Below, one piece after another: positions 35,820 to 47,739 of a DNA stretch of 64,000 nt (position 1 is its first letter; every line of letters begins with the position of its first letter). The DNA lies in assembly GCA_023101885.1 (NCBI GenBank), contig JALPQD010000233.1:1773501-1837500 (forward strand), written 5' to 3'. The notes below the pieces were generated by a model. It ran no database searches. It worked only from the letters and a program-made list of their open reading frames with translations, and was not told the origin of the DNA. The stretch comes from Typhlomys cinereus (lineage: Eukaryota > Chordata > Mammalia > Rodentia > Platacanthomyidae). Both the position numbers and the translations under genes were made by a program.

Positions 35820-36810
35820 CTAACTAAAATTTAAAAAGAAGATGTGTAAATGTTATCTATGAATACAATTATTTTACCAACAGAATGCTTTAGTAATGAT
35901 TTAATACTTAAAAGTTATTAGCATGATAGTATTGACATTTTCTCAGAACAAAGCAATCTTTCTTCCTGTGAAAATTATATATTTTTATTAAAAATTAGTG
36001 TAAGAACATTAGTAGCAAGGGAAATTTGATCCCAACCTGTCAGGACTTAATTTTTAAATACAGAAGTAGTCAGGAGAACGTGAACACACTCCTTTGTAGT
36101 TAGAATTACCTTTCTGCTAAACTCCACATCTTGTTTATGTTTGACAACATTGTGACATTCTGTACTTCATTTGATCAAAAAAAATCTTTTGAGAAATCTA
36201 TTATTTAATTCTCTCATAAGTAATAACACTAATGATTTATGCTAGAAAAAATAATTTATATTAGACAAAGTCCAACTGTCATCCTTGTTTAAGAAACAAA
36301 AAAAACCAAATGCAAGGGACATTCCAAATTATGATCATAATTAAATTAAACTTTGTTTGTGAGTATATACAAGAGATAGTATAAACATCAAAGTAGATGA
36401 CAGCTTGGTAGCAACTTGCTAGAATTTCTGTTTCATTTGAGTAAAAAGTATGCTGTCTAATAAAACTTTTCACAAAAAAACAACTTTCAGTTTGCAAGGT
36501 AAAACATACTAAGACCTAAGGAAAAATGAATGTGATGTATCTTTTAATTATCTTTTCATACTTTATTGATGTATGTCTTATATGTTCTAAGATCTGAGGA
36601 TTTGAGGTTCACGTTTCAGAAGTTTTTTTTTCATTAAAAAAGTACACAATGATCCACATGGTCCTATATTAGAAACTTTCCATTAGTTTGAAAGTAAATA
36701 TTTTCAATAAGACCTATTTTCCAATCATACTTTTTCATTTATTTCTTTCCCTTCCTTTTATTCAGGAAGACACTAATCTGGTGTGTTTATTTATTTACTT
36801 ATTTATTTAT
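35820..36810. other. AT-rich non-coding stretch, nothing recognised
   Basis: No gene or nameable repeat. Confidence 0.4.
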
Positions 36811-36815
36811 AGCAT

Positions 36816-36830
36816 CTGAGTGTGGGGGAT

Positions 36831-36875
<45 letters not shown>

Positions 36876-37085
36876 CACATGCATATGTGTGTGCATGTGT
36901 GAGCTTGAGTGTGTTTGTGAGAAACTGTTAGTGCTGACACACCCATGTCACAGTGCCCTGGGGAACATCACAGGACAACTTTCAGAAGCCCACTGTTTCT
37001 TTCATCAGTGTGGGTTTGGGGATCAAACTGAGGATTCTGGTTTTCCACAGCAAGTGTCTTTACCTGTAGTTATCTTGATGACTCC
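36816..37085 (-). mobile_element. B3-like SINE with GT tail
   Basis: After the GT repeat, 'aggacaactttcagaagcccactgtttctttcatcagtgtgggtttggggatcaaactgagg' is the antisense of the B3 5' part ('ccctgggacccacatggtgg... caagttgtcct'). Confidence 0.72.
36832..36876. repeat. (GT)n followed by (GC)n: possible Z-DNA-forming repeat
   Basis: About 38 bp of alternating GT pass into GCGCGCGC, an alternating purine-pyrimidine tract with the composition that favours left-handed DNA. Confidence 0.95.
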
Positions 37086-37149
37086 ACTAATCTAAATTCT
37101 ACCTTGGATTTTCCTGTGAAGGCTATTTCAATAAAAGCAGAAAAGTACA

Positions 37150-38480
37150 AATGTTTGTCATGTGAATGTCTACTTTTATTTACTTTGAAACGATTAAGGC
37201 TTGTGTACACTATATCATGTGTCTGTACTTTTATTAGTGAATAATATTCAATTGTATAAATATGCCACAAATTATTTATATACCCATCAGTTGGGAGACA
37301 TAATTTTGACTAAATGCAAATGGTGCTATGAACACTGAGGTGTAAGTTTTCAAAGAAATATGTTTTTATTACTCTCTGGTACATACTTGGAAATAAAATT
37401 GTTAGCCACAGAATGAATGCATAGTCAATGTTTTTAAAGGTCAGCAAAGTTTTTTTTATTCCAAAGTAGCAACTCCATTTCACATTCCCACTGGTCATTT
37501 TCTTCACTTTTTAAAAAGTTACATTCATCAGAGTTTGTATAAAATGAAGTCTCATTACAAATTTAAGTTATATTTCATAAAGATTCATGATACAAACCAT
37601 TTTTTCATGTGTCTATTGGTTGTTGGTATACATTTAAAAATATTTTATTTACTAATTTAAGAGATGAGGAGAGAAAAAAGAAGAAAGAGTGGGAGGAGGG
37701 AGGGGAAGAAAGAGTTTTGTGCAAAACCTTTCAAAACTTTCTTCCAACAATTGAGTTTCCAGATATGTAACTCATGTTGCTAGATTTCAGAGCTGGTTTG
37801 TACTTATTGAACACTCTCTCTTTTGCCAGCTTTAAGCTTTTTAAGGAAAATAATTGTAAACTCAAAAAATTTTTATTAATACCTTTTAACCAATCTTTTT
37901 TATTACAATTTTGGCCTAGTTGTACAAGGTTAATAAGTACCTCCCTTCTTCTCCTCTCCCTCCCTTCCACCCTGTTGTCCCCCTGTTGTCTCTCCCTCTT
38001 CCCGACTCTTCTCCCCTCCCTCTCACCATTTTTCCTTTCCTCCTCTTCTCAGTCTTTTATTATTTAATTGGAAAACCAATTTACAAATTCTGGTCAAAGG
38101 TACTTTGTCATATGAATGATTGGCAATTTTTTTTCTATTGAGTGAGTTAAATTCAGTTTCTTTTATGAATTTAATTGTTGTGTGTGTAGAATGTGTGTGG
38201 GGGTATGCGTATGACAGAGCATGGTTGGAAACATTGGAGAACATGTTTGTGGAGTTCATTCTCTCCTGCCTTTATGTGAGTTGTGAAGATCGAACTCAGG
38301 ACATCAGAAATGTATAGGACGTGCTTTAACCTGCTGAAGCATCTTCTTGTCATAAGATTCACTGTCTTGATAACACTTTCACAAACATTTTCAATATTGA
38401 TGAAGTCTAACCTGTCTGAAACCTCGGATATTAAGGTTGTTTGATATCTTCCTTGGAAACTTATTTTTCCATAAATAAAT
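37150..38480 (-). mobile_element. Ancient LINE-1 ORF2/3' fragment, interrupted
   Basis: The plus strand carries antisense L1: 'gaataatattcaattgtataaatatgccacaaattatttatatacccatcagttggg', 'atggtgctatgaacactgaggtg' and 'ccattttttcatgtgtctattggt' near 37597. After interruption by other sequence (about 37640-38090, including a polypyrimidine tract at 37940-38050) and a B3-like SINE, 'aatattgatgaagtctaacctgtctg' resumes near 38392. Heavily mutated. Confidence 0.65.
38165..38352 (-). mobile_element. B3-like SINE inside the ancient L1
   Basis: GT-rich tail, 'ggagttcattctctcctgcctttatgtgagttgtgaagatcgaactcaggacatcag', then a head complement 'gacgtgctttaacctgctgaagcatcttcttgtc'. It interrupts the antisense L1 described at 37150-38480. 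Confidence 0.72.
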
Positions 38481-38934
38481 TAAAATTTTTAATAATTTCA
38501 CTTTATGAGGACTCAATCATAAACATAGGTCTGTAAGGACAATTTTTAAATTGCTTATCTTGAATAATATTTTATGGAAATTAGACTTTATTTAGTATTT
38601 AGTTAAATTACTATCAAATATCTAGTATAAAAAGAAATATAATTCACAGGATTCTGTGTGTTCTAAAACAAATAGTCCTTGCTAAGAATTCCTAGAGTAA
38701 AAGAGAGGATTCTAACTACATGGAAGATATTCCTATCAGATCTCATATTTTCTCTGTAGAAGACAAATTCTGAAAATTTTTGGAATTACTGAGCAGGGGA
38801 AAGTCTGATGAGCTTTGAAGGAATCACTTTATGCTATATGTACATAAAACATGTACATAATATATATGTAATTTACCATAGACCCTGTACTCTCCATTCT
38901 TTTAAAATGATTTATATGATTTACTTTTAAAATG

Positions 38935-39325
38935 TTTATATATTTGGGGATAAGAAAGAGAGAGGGGGAGAGAGAGAGAGAAAGAGAGAGAAAAGATGGC
39001 ACACATATATATAGAGACAAGAGCACAATTTTCTTTTTTTTTTACTACTTTATTCTCTAAGTATCACAAAAAATGGGCATACATAGTGTCCATATGTGTA
39101 GAAATCTTCATGTTTGTTCCCCCCATCCCTGGAGCATCCTTAGTGTACATGTCAAACTTCCCTCTGGGTCCTCTTCTCTGATGAGGTGTAAGGACTCAGT
39201 GGCATTGCCTAAAGAAGAGCACAATTTTCTTAACTCATTCCTCTCCTTCCTTCTACCATGTGTGCTCCAAGGATGGAACTCAGGTCCTCAGGTTTTCTGG
39301 CTGTTACCTTGTCCTCTTGAACTAT
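38935..39325 (-). mobile_element. B3-like SINE split by a truncated L1 insertion
   Basis: The left part (38935-39035) is a GA-rich tail region. The right part (39215-39325) is 'cttccttctaccatgtgtgctccaaggatggaactcaggtcctcaggttttctggctgttacc', antisense B3. The L1 piece at 39036-39214 lies between the two parts. Confidence 0.7.
39019..39231 (-). mobile_element. 5'-truncated LINE-1 3' UTR insertion with perfect 17-bp TSD
   Basis: The insert is 39036-39214, minus strand, with a poly(A) tail (T-run at 39036-39043). It is flanked by AAGAGCACAATTTTCTT at 39019-39035 and 39215-39231. Its head, read in reverse, matches 20303-20400: 'ggcaatgccactgagtccttacacctcatcagag', then 'gggaagtttgacatg' and 'ggatgctccagggatgggg'. 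The pre-insertion site TTTTCTT|AA resembles the LINE-1 endonuclease target. The polypurine tract of the 20 kb copy is absent. Confidence 0.9.
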
Positions 39326-39329
39326 TTTT

Positions 39330-40135
39330 TCTCCAACAATGGAAATACCACTTATTTTGCAAGACTCCTCACTCCTCACTATATCTAAGTCTGGTTTCAC
39401 CTGAATATTTAACATAAGAAATCGAGTGGTTTTGCTTCTTTCTGTTTCAGTTCTCTGCCATCTGTATCACAGCCTAACAGCTTGGCTTTGCTGAGAACCA
39501 AAGCTCCTACCAATGACATCGTGAGTTTGTTCCTCGGCAGAAGGCTTGAAGAAATCAGCTCAAATTGCAGTTATACTTTTATCCTGGGCATTGTGCTCTG
39601 CCTTTTAGATGAAAATATTTACATGATTTATTTTATTGGAAAGAACAATATTCACCTGTCATGTCCATAAGAGCCACACAATTAAGAAATGTCTAGATCA
39701 ATAAAGAAGGAGTGACAGAAGTGACAGCCTGGGAGTCACAGTTTATCTGGTAATAATTATAATGTGCTGATGAAATCTTCATCATGAACTTAAATGATCA
39801 TTGACATTTAAAAGTGTAGACTTTCAATCAGGTTTTGGTGAATTAACCAGCTATTTGTCTAGTTCTTACACTGTGGTCAGTGTTTTCATGGATAACTTTT
39901 CTTTACAAGAGGTAAGTGGACTATAACAGCTCTCTAAAATATGAATACCAAGACAGATTCCCAGGGATAAAATGCATGACTGTTCTTAGGGCTTTTGGGC
40001 TTAATATTAATATTTGTTTATGTGAATATTTATCATCTTTATAAACTATTTGTATATAATGTGGACCATAAAAGATAAATATAAAGACACTAGTATCAGT
40101 GAAGATAGAATAGGGCTATAGATCAGTGAATCATG
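39330..40135. other. Non-coding stretch, nothing recognised
   Basis: No gene or nameable repeat. Confidence 0.4.
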
Positions 40136-40137
40136 TG

Positions 40138-40587
40138 ATCAGCTGGAGAGATGGCTCAGGGCTGAGACTCTGTCTCTCAAGCAGATCTCCGGTCCCATGT
40201 AAAAACACTGATAGTTAAGCCTGGGTGTCAACTTGACACACTGGTACTAACTAAGCTGGGCTGAGACCACCATTGGAAAGGATCAACTGAGACTACTTGA
40301 AAGAATTATACCCACCCCAGATCCTATCAGAACCTCCAAAGCTCTCAAAGGATCCTCCTAGCACTGCATCATATAAAAAGGAGCCACCAAAGGTGAACAG
40401 ATCCCTTCTTGCAGCTGTGCTAGGAATTGTTCTTCCTTCCAGCTGCCCGGTTTCTTCAACCTTCTAGCCTTTGACTAGACTAAGACTCTAGGAGTTCTCC
40501 AGCCTTCAGCCATCACCCACTTGAGCAGCTAGCTATTGGCAGCCATCGTTGGACTACCTCAGCCATATCTGTAAGCCAACTCAATAA

Positions 40588-40627
<40 letters not shown>

Positions 40628-40810
40628 TTCTGTGAATTCTGTGACTCTAGAAAACCCTAACTAATACAAACACCAAACTGAAATGGAGGCAACCTGAACT
40701 TCTCACCTTGTTGGGCAAAGACTGGGTAATCCCAGAGCAAATCAAAAAAGAAGATGAAGCAATCCAGGATTGGCTCTCCACAGGCACACATAGTACAAAA
40801 ATTTCCTCTG

Positions 40811-40846
<36 letters not shown>

Positions 40847-40860
40847 ACACACACACAAAA

Positions 40861-40895
<35 letters not shown>
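40138..40895 (+). mobile_element. Older tRNA-type SINE interrupted by an ERVL-type LTR
   Basis: The left half (40138-40208) is the tRNA-like head 'cagctggagagatggctcaggg... gcagatctccggtcccatg'. The right half (40669-40895) is 'ccaaactgaaatggaggcaacctgaacttctcacc', 'gaagcaatccaggattggctctccacaggcacaca', (CA)n at about 40813-40857 and (TAAA)n at about 40858-40895. The halves are one SINE of the 47402 family once the LTR is removed. Confidence 0.85.
40204..40673 (+). mobile_element. Solo ERVL-type LTR with 5-bp TSD (copy 2)
   Basis: The LTR is 40209-40668 (460 bp), from TGATAGTTAAGCCTGGGTG to CCTAACTAATACA. It is flanked by AACAC on both sides (40204-40208, 40669-40673), the 5-bp duplication expected of ERVL integration. 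A TATA-like CATATAAAAAGGAGCC lies near 40371, AATAAATTT near 40584 and an (AT)n run near 40595-40623. It is a close relative of 16233-16720. Insertion inside a SINE shows it is younger than that SINE. Confidence 0.93.
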
Positions 40896-40982
40896 GACAA
40901 TTCTGTCATTGCATGAAGGTTTCAGAACACATTTATACAGATGTGAACAATAAGCAAAAACTTACTTATATATTTACATGAT

Positions 40983-41045
40983 AGGGATGGAATACAGGTC
41001 TGTGTATGCAGACAAATGCTCTACAATTGAGCATCATCCCCAGGC
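40983..41045 (-). mobile_element. ID-like SINE (tRNA-type) fragment
   Basis: The reverse complement reads 'ctggggatgatgctcaattgtagagcatttgtctgcatacacagacctgtattccatccct'. This follows the ID consensus order (GGGGAT..GCTCA..GTAGAGC..TTG..TTC..TCCC), including A-box-like and B-box-like positions. Confidence 0.75.
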
Positions 41046-41679
41046 TTCTTTGTACTAAATTTTTCTTCTTTCATAATACATTACCTTAGTTAATACTTAA
41101 CATGTTACTTTAATTTTTGAGTGTCTTTGAGGTTTTGACTCTTATAAAAGTACTTTTATTAAAACTTTCAATTAAATTATATAGATATCTACTATCTACT
41201 TTTAGGCTATTAACATTTTCTGATTTTATTCTCATTTTTAACTTTTAAACAATTTTGCTAAAAACAAAAACATGAGTATTAGATTCTTCAACATTGTTGC
41301 CTTTATATATTTACCAAATGTGTTTGCAGGAGTAAAAACACACAAAAGTATCTTCTTTAAGAGCAGTAGGTCCATTTGAAGCTCTTGGTGAGGACCATTG
41401 TGTGGTTCTTCTTTAGGATGTGTAACTTTTCAGAAATTTTCTTTCTTCATAATATATGTGCTTGTCAGAAGCTATGTAACATGAGCATTGGCCTTTTTCA
41501 ATCAAAACTGAGGTCCATGATTATAGTTGTTTTTAGGAGATCCAAAGAGCTTCTAAGTTCTTGCTCATGAATTTCTTGTGGTCCTAATTATACTATTTCA
41601 TAGTTTTGTTTCTTCTTGACTATTCTTAAGCATTATGACTAGGAGACTGGAATTTTTTAAAATATTCTATCCATTTAAG

Positions 41680-41693
41680 AAAAAGAGACAGAC

Positions 41694-41757
<64 letters not shown>

Positions 41758-41895
41758 GGTATAATTCATAAGTAGAGGTCAGAGGACAACTTTTAGAAAT
41801 CTGTTCTCTCTTTTCACTATATGGGCTTCCAGAGATCAAATTCAGGTTACCATATTTATGAGCAGACACTTTTCCCACTGAGCTATTTCATTAAG
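41680..41895 (-). mobile_element. B3-like SINE with a long (GA)n
   Basis: (GA)n occupies 41699-41754. After it come 'gtagaggtcagaggacaacttttagaaatctgttctctcttttcactatatgggcttccagagatcaaattcagg' and 'acttttcccactgagctattt', the antisense of a B3 5' part. Confidence 0.78.
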
Positions 41896-41904
41896 TCTGA
41901 AACA

Positions 41905-43640
41905 TATTTTTGTTCAGTTAGTGACTTCAATATTATACAATATATACAATATATGAATGTATTATAAATTTTAAACAGAGTGATTAATATTTTATTTCAT
42001 AATCTATTTAAATATCTCATTTAAACTAGAGTATTTTACTTGGTTGGAATCAAATTCATGGCTATGCCTACTTTAATAGAGTAACCAAGTGACATTGATA
42101 GACTAAACATTTTCAATGTATTGAACAACAGAAAACAATTATCGTTGATTCACTATTTCTATTGAAGAAGAAAATGCCATGGTCCCTCATTTTAAATTGC
42201 TTGTGTACTTTAAGAATTGCATTACAATTACTCAGCTCTGGTATTTAAAATTAGCAATATGAGAAATACTGAAAAATGTGTTCTGTCTGAAGAATGGTAG
42301 TAGAAGAATAGTGAAAGTGGTACAAAATTTGTAGTGTAAAAGGTGTGCGTAGCAATGTAAGAGATGTTTCTTAAATTACTCTTATAATTCACTTGATTGT
42401 AGCAATATATTAAAATCACTATAACTTATATAAATTAATATAGAACTGATAATGAAATTATTGATAATGAAGTGATTGTTATAAAATGAGTGTTAGCAAA
42501 TGCATTAAAAGCATTCTAACCTACATAGAATTAAATATATAGAACCAATAATGAAATGAATCTGTTTCTTGTTTATATAATATTGGTGATTTAAGAAAAC
42601 ATTAATTATAAACTTTTATATATTTTAGCACTTGTTAAAGAATCCAGCAAAGAGGTACAATTAAACTCCTAAGTAAATGATGTTTAGCTATAAAAAAAGT
42701 TTTGAATAATAGAAAAGATCAATGACACAAAGGTAATTGAATTGGTTGTTTTGATTTAAGTGAATAGGACACTAAAATCAGATATTTCAGACTGGACTAA
42801 AATGCAGATCTCAGTCTTTAAAACATGGGAACTTGGAGGACATTCTAGACTCAGACAAAAGGAGACTATTTAAATTGGGTTATTATTTATTTCTGGAAAA
42901 TACTTGAGTATTAATGGATATGTTATAAAACACCAAAAAATATATTCAAATCAAACATTTAGGGCATAGACATCAAAATACGTTTAACTTGAGGGCATAT
43001 TACAACCTCTTTATTATTTTTTCTCTGAGAAAATGTATTTATATATAAGGAAAGCACACTTCTAGATTTAAAAATTTATTAAAAAATACAGAAATAAAAC
43101 ATTAAAATAAAACTACTATTATGGAACTCTATAAGATGTAATTTTCAGAAACTACTTGTTTTCAATGAATTTAATAACCAAGGCTTCCTAACTAGGTAAT
43201 AAAGTGGGCACCCAGTCCATGTCCACTTTTCAGTTCTTTGTGACCTTGCTACCACACTCTAAACAATTCAGAGTTTCCTAAAAAGTACATCTCTCTACTG
43301 TGATTGTGAGGAATACAGATTTAGTGCCATGAAGAGGAAATTCTGGATTAATATCAGGATCAGCAACTTGGATTCCTGGATGCCTGCCTGTACGGGGATG
43401 CCACATCTATTGGGATATTTCATATTCCAAGCTTTCAGAATTTTCCATTCAGACACAACAACTGAGTAGATTTTGAAAATTCTGGTTTTCACTTAGAAGG
43501 CATTGTTGTATTGAACTGCCGATTTAACTGCCAAAAAAACCTTTCCTTACTAATCTTCAGACATAGTTTTGAACATTAACAACCAAGATATCAAGATAAT
43601 AAGACAGGAAGAAACAAACATACAAAATCTACAGATTTTT
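41905..43640. other. AT-rich non-coding stretch, nothing recognised
   Basis: No coding signal or nameable repeat. Confidence 0.4.
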
Positions 43641-43649
43641 TTTACATAT

Positions 43650-45505
43650 GAGTATTAATCTTTCTGAGATTGAATAGGAGAAAACTTTCCCTCATATTAG
43701 TTTAAAAACCAAATCACACCTGAACAAATCTAGGAGTGAACCTACTTGAAAATGTGAAAGAACTCTGTATTGAAAATCTTAAAGCACTCAAGGAAATAAA
43801 AGAATACCCTCCATGTTCATAGAGAAGCATAACTAGTATTGTGAAAATACTATGCATACAGAAAACCTAGCTGTCACATAAATGTCACATATAGGTTGCC
43901 TAGATGCCACATACATCTGAGAAAATTATGCATATTACCAAAAGCAATCTACAGATTCCATGCAATTCCAATAAATATCTCATGGCATTCACACAGAACC
44001 TGAAAAAATAATCTGAAATTTCATATGGAAATTCAAAAGTATCCAAATAGCTTAAATGACTAAACAAAAAGGACAGTGCTGGAAGTATTAGTGTTTCCAA
44101 TCTCAAATTGCATAACAGAGCTATAGTAACAAATATTTCTCACTACTGATACAGAAAAACAGACATGCAGACCAATAGAATAGACTTAGAGCATATACCT
44201 GCATATTTATAACAACTTCCGAAGCTGCCAAAAACTTAATAGTGTAGAAACAATAGCCTTTTAAATGAAATGGTCCAAGAAAACTGAATATCTACACGTA
44301 TACAGAAAGTGAGATTCTATCTATACCTTTTCTCCTGCCAAAAAGAGAGAAAATCAATTCAAACTGTATTAGATATCAGAAAATTTAACGCTACTTTAAG
44401 AAGACAAATATAAACACTTCACAATATAGGCAGCAGATTTTCTGAACAGAACTCTAATATCGTAAAAACTATCCCAAAATTTACAGATCAGATTATGAAG
44501 AATTTAAAGCCTCCGAACAACAAATAAAAAACTTGCCAAAGTAAAAGGAAAACCTTCAAAATATACATTAATTATTGCCAACTACACAGTGAATAAGGAA
44601 TCACTATCTATAATATATAAAGAATTGTATATACTAAACATGAAAACACCAAATCATGCAGTCAGTAAGTAACTTAATACATTTGAATTGACAAATACTG
44701 AAAGAAGAAATACACCAGAGCAGTGAAAATAAATGCTTGAAAAAGTGCTTAACATCTTTAGCAGCAAGGGAAATACAAATTAAACTGCCTTGACTCCATC
44801 ACACCATTATAAGAATGACTACAATCAGGACAACAAATATTGACAAGGGCGAGGGAAAAAAGAACCTTCATTCAATCCTTGCAGAAATGCATCCTTGTGT
44901 GCACCCTCTATAGTCATTGTGGAGGCATCTTAAATAGTTGTCTATGACTCAGCTATACCACTTGGGAATGTGCTGGAGGCTCTCTAAGTTAACATCCTGT
45001 AAAGATGCTTTCTTATCCAAATTTATGACTTCACTATTCACTTCCCAGAAAATTGAGCCAGCCAGTCAAAATTAACAAATGTTTACAAATTTGCTACATT
45101 TAAGCAACTGAATATTCTGTAGCTGAAATCATAGCACTTGCATTTACTTGGAAATCATTTTATTAGGTGAAATGAAAAGAGGCTCCCAAATATGCAACTA
45201 TAATTTCTCTCATATGCAGACACTATAATCAAGATTATGCATTTATATAGGTGTGATTTAGATCTATATATGTTTTTATAAGTCACAAAACCAGAAAGGA
45301 AATGATGTGAGAAAAGAAAGGGGTTTTAAGGGAAGTGGGAAATGCAGGGGATAATGCATTTTAAGTGACAGAAAAACAGCAGGGGACTGCCTAGAAGAAA
45401 ATGAGACATCTGGAAGGAAGAAGGGTAGAAGGGATAAGCATTCCATGAAGAGAACAAATGAGAGGAAAGCATAATAACATAACTCTATATGTATATATGT
45501 GTGTA

Positions 45506-45559
<54 letters not shown>

Positions 45560-45650
45560 TATAAGATGGCATGGTGAAACTCATTAGTTTGTATGCCATT
45601 CCTCACAAAAAATCAAAAAAAAGAAAAAAGAAATTAAAAGAATATAAGGC
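43650..45650 (+). mobile_element. LINE-1 ORF2 3' part and 3' UTR (rodent Lx-like)
   Basis: L1 ORF2 sequence in sense: 'tgaaaatcttaaagcactcaaggaaataaaag', 'aattcaaaagtatccaaatagct', 'gaccaatagaatagac' and 'gaaatacaaattaaactgccttgactccatcacacc'. Stops and indels break the reading frame (reverse transcriptase C-terminal half and Cys-rich end). The end is 'gtgaaactcattagtttgtatgcc' and an A-rich tail near 45605-45640, a rodent L1 3' terminus. A (TG)/(TA) microsatellite sits at 45499-45554. The piece is 5'-truncated and inactive. Confidence 0.85.
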
Positions 45651-45659
45651 ATACATACA

Positions 45660-46406
45660 TATTTGTGGGCTGTTACATATGTAATACACTAGTATCTATC
45701 TTGCTTAAAACCATTTTTATGATTGTGGTATGTTTAAAGATGAGCGCTTCCAAAAGGTGATTAACATTATCTGCTTCAATACTTCTGGATTATCATTAAT
45801 GCTTGTAAAATTGCACTTTAAATCTTATATACTTTACAGAGAAATTTTAAACAGTTTTCCTATTTGATAATATATCTTTCTATATAATTTTTCTAAAATA
45901 ATTGTGTATGTTTATAAATAAGCACATATTCCCAACATATTGTACGTTATAGTTGAGTACTTGTGCTCATTTATAGACATATGTGCATACAAAAATCTGT
46001 GGATATATGTTTCAATAATACCTGTTGCTAACACACTGGCATATTAAGTAGTATCCTTAAAGTTAATATTTACAAGGCAGTCTGTGAACACAATTATTTT
46101 GGTTGTAAGTGATGTCTGACCCACAATCAGGAATTGAGAATTATATAAGAGATTAGATCTGAGCATGACCATTATGAATTGTTCATGCATAAAAAATGTA
46201 AACTTTTATCCTAAAGGAATGATCGGGGTGTCAATATGTAGTAATATTGGACCAAAATTTAAATACATAATATAGCCAAAACATTAATGCATTTCAGATT
46301 ATGAATTATAAAATATCATGTATTCCAATTAGACTACATAAGTTATGAGTACGAAGAAAAAAGTAGAGAATATTGTACAAGTAATTTTAACAGATTTACC
46401 TTGATT

Positions 46407-46456
<50 letters not shown>

Positions 46457-47400
46457 GACACACAAATTACCACTTAAGACAACTTTGTCTACATTACTAA
46501 ATGGATTGAGTTCTTTAAAAAGTTCACCAAGTAAAATTATTCTCTGTACATTCAGAAATGTCTTATAATTGTTCATAGAAATGCAGATTTTCTAACTGGG
46601 TATAAAGATGCAAGTATATCTTATTGGCTATATAGCTACACTATTGGGAGATGAAATAAAAGTCCAGGCATTGTCCATAAACTAAACACAAGTAAGAAGT
46701 ATTTATTTCCACAGACCAAGAATTCTCATTTGAATTTTTAAACATAATTCATCGTAATGGAGAATAGATGAAAAGCAAATCTGTATATTTTATCACTGAG
46801 ACATCATAAATAGCTTTTGCTAATGCTAAGTAGAAGAGTAAGCTTACAGATTGTAAGTGCAAATATTTGCATAGAAATAAATACCCTTATAAATCTTATG
46901 TAGCAATATTAAATATCTGATGAAAATTGATATTGAAATGATGTTCTTAAATTTAAATGCCTAATTCTAATTTAAATAACTAATTCTAATCCTCATCTTG
47001 TCCCTAGTTTTTCTACCCTATTTTTCAATGTCAAGCTCTCATTATAGACACCTTTATATTTAGAGACTGAAATTATCTCTCAGGTGACAAGTCAAATGGA
47101 AAATTTTTCATTTTCCTTCTCTGAAGTATTCTTACTCTAATTCTATTTTCCTAAGCTGCTTTCTTTCCCTTTGCCTAACATCTCCATAATATTCTCCACA
47201 ACACTCATCTTCTTCATCAATTCCTTGTTAAATGCTGTTGTCTCTAGTCTCCTGTTACTTTCTTGGTCCTCAAGTATTTCTGGTTCATTATTAGTTGAGA
47301 AACTATTGAATTATGAGTTTTCTTTTCACAGAAAAGGACAAACATACAAAATATTAAGGGCAACTTTAGTAAATACATGAATCTTCCAGAAACCAAACAT
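45660..47400. other. AT-rich non-coding stretch with a CT/CA microsatellite
   Basis: (CT)n at 46411-46437 joins (CA)n at 46437-46455. Otherwise nothing recognised. Confidence 0.5.
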
Positions 47401-47401
47401 A

Positions 47402-47665
47402 TAATGGTCTCAAGAAACTCTCTAAGTGGCTGGAGAGATGACTTAAGAGAAAAGACTTTGTCTTTCAAACAGAAGGACCTGTGTTCAGATCACCATTCTA
47501 CCTAAAAACTCCGGACTGAAATAACAGTGGTCTGCACTCTGGCTATGGCAAGGAGAGACTGGAAAACCCAAGAGCAAAGCAAAATAGGAGATAGAAGCAA
47601 TCCAGGATGATTCCTGATTTCACCCTTGGGCCTCCACAGGCACACACAATGCCCTCAGATAAAAA

Positions 47666-47733
<68 letters not shown>
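47402..47733 (+). mobile_element. Older tRNA-type SINE, near full length
   Basis: Head 'gtggctggagagatgacttaagag', B-box-like 'ggacctgtgttcagatcacc', body 'ctggaaaacccaagagcaaagcaaaatagg... gaagcaatccaggatgattcc', then (CA)n at 47665-47733. It is the clearest representative of the AT-richer subfamily in the window. Confidence 0.85.
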
Positions 47734-47739
47734 AGATGT

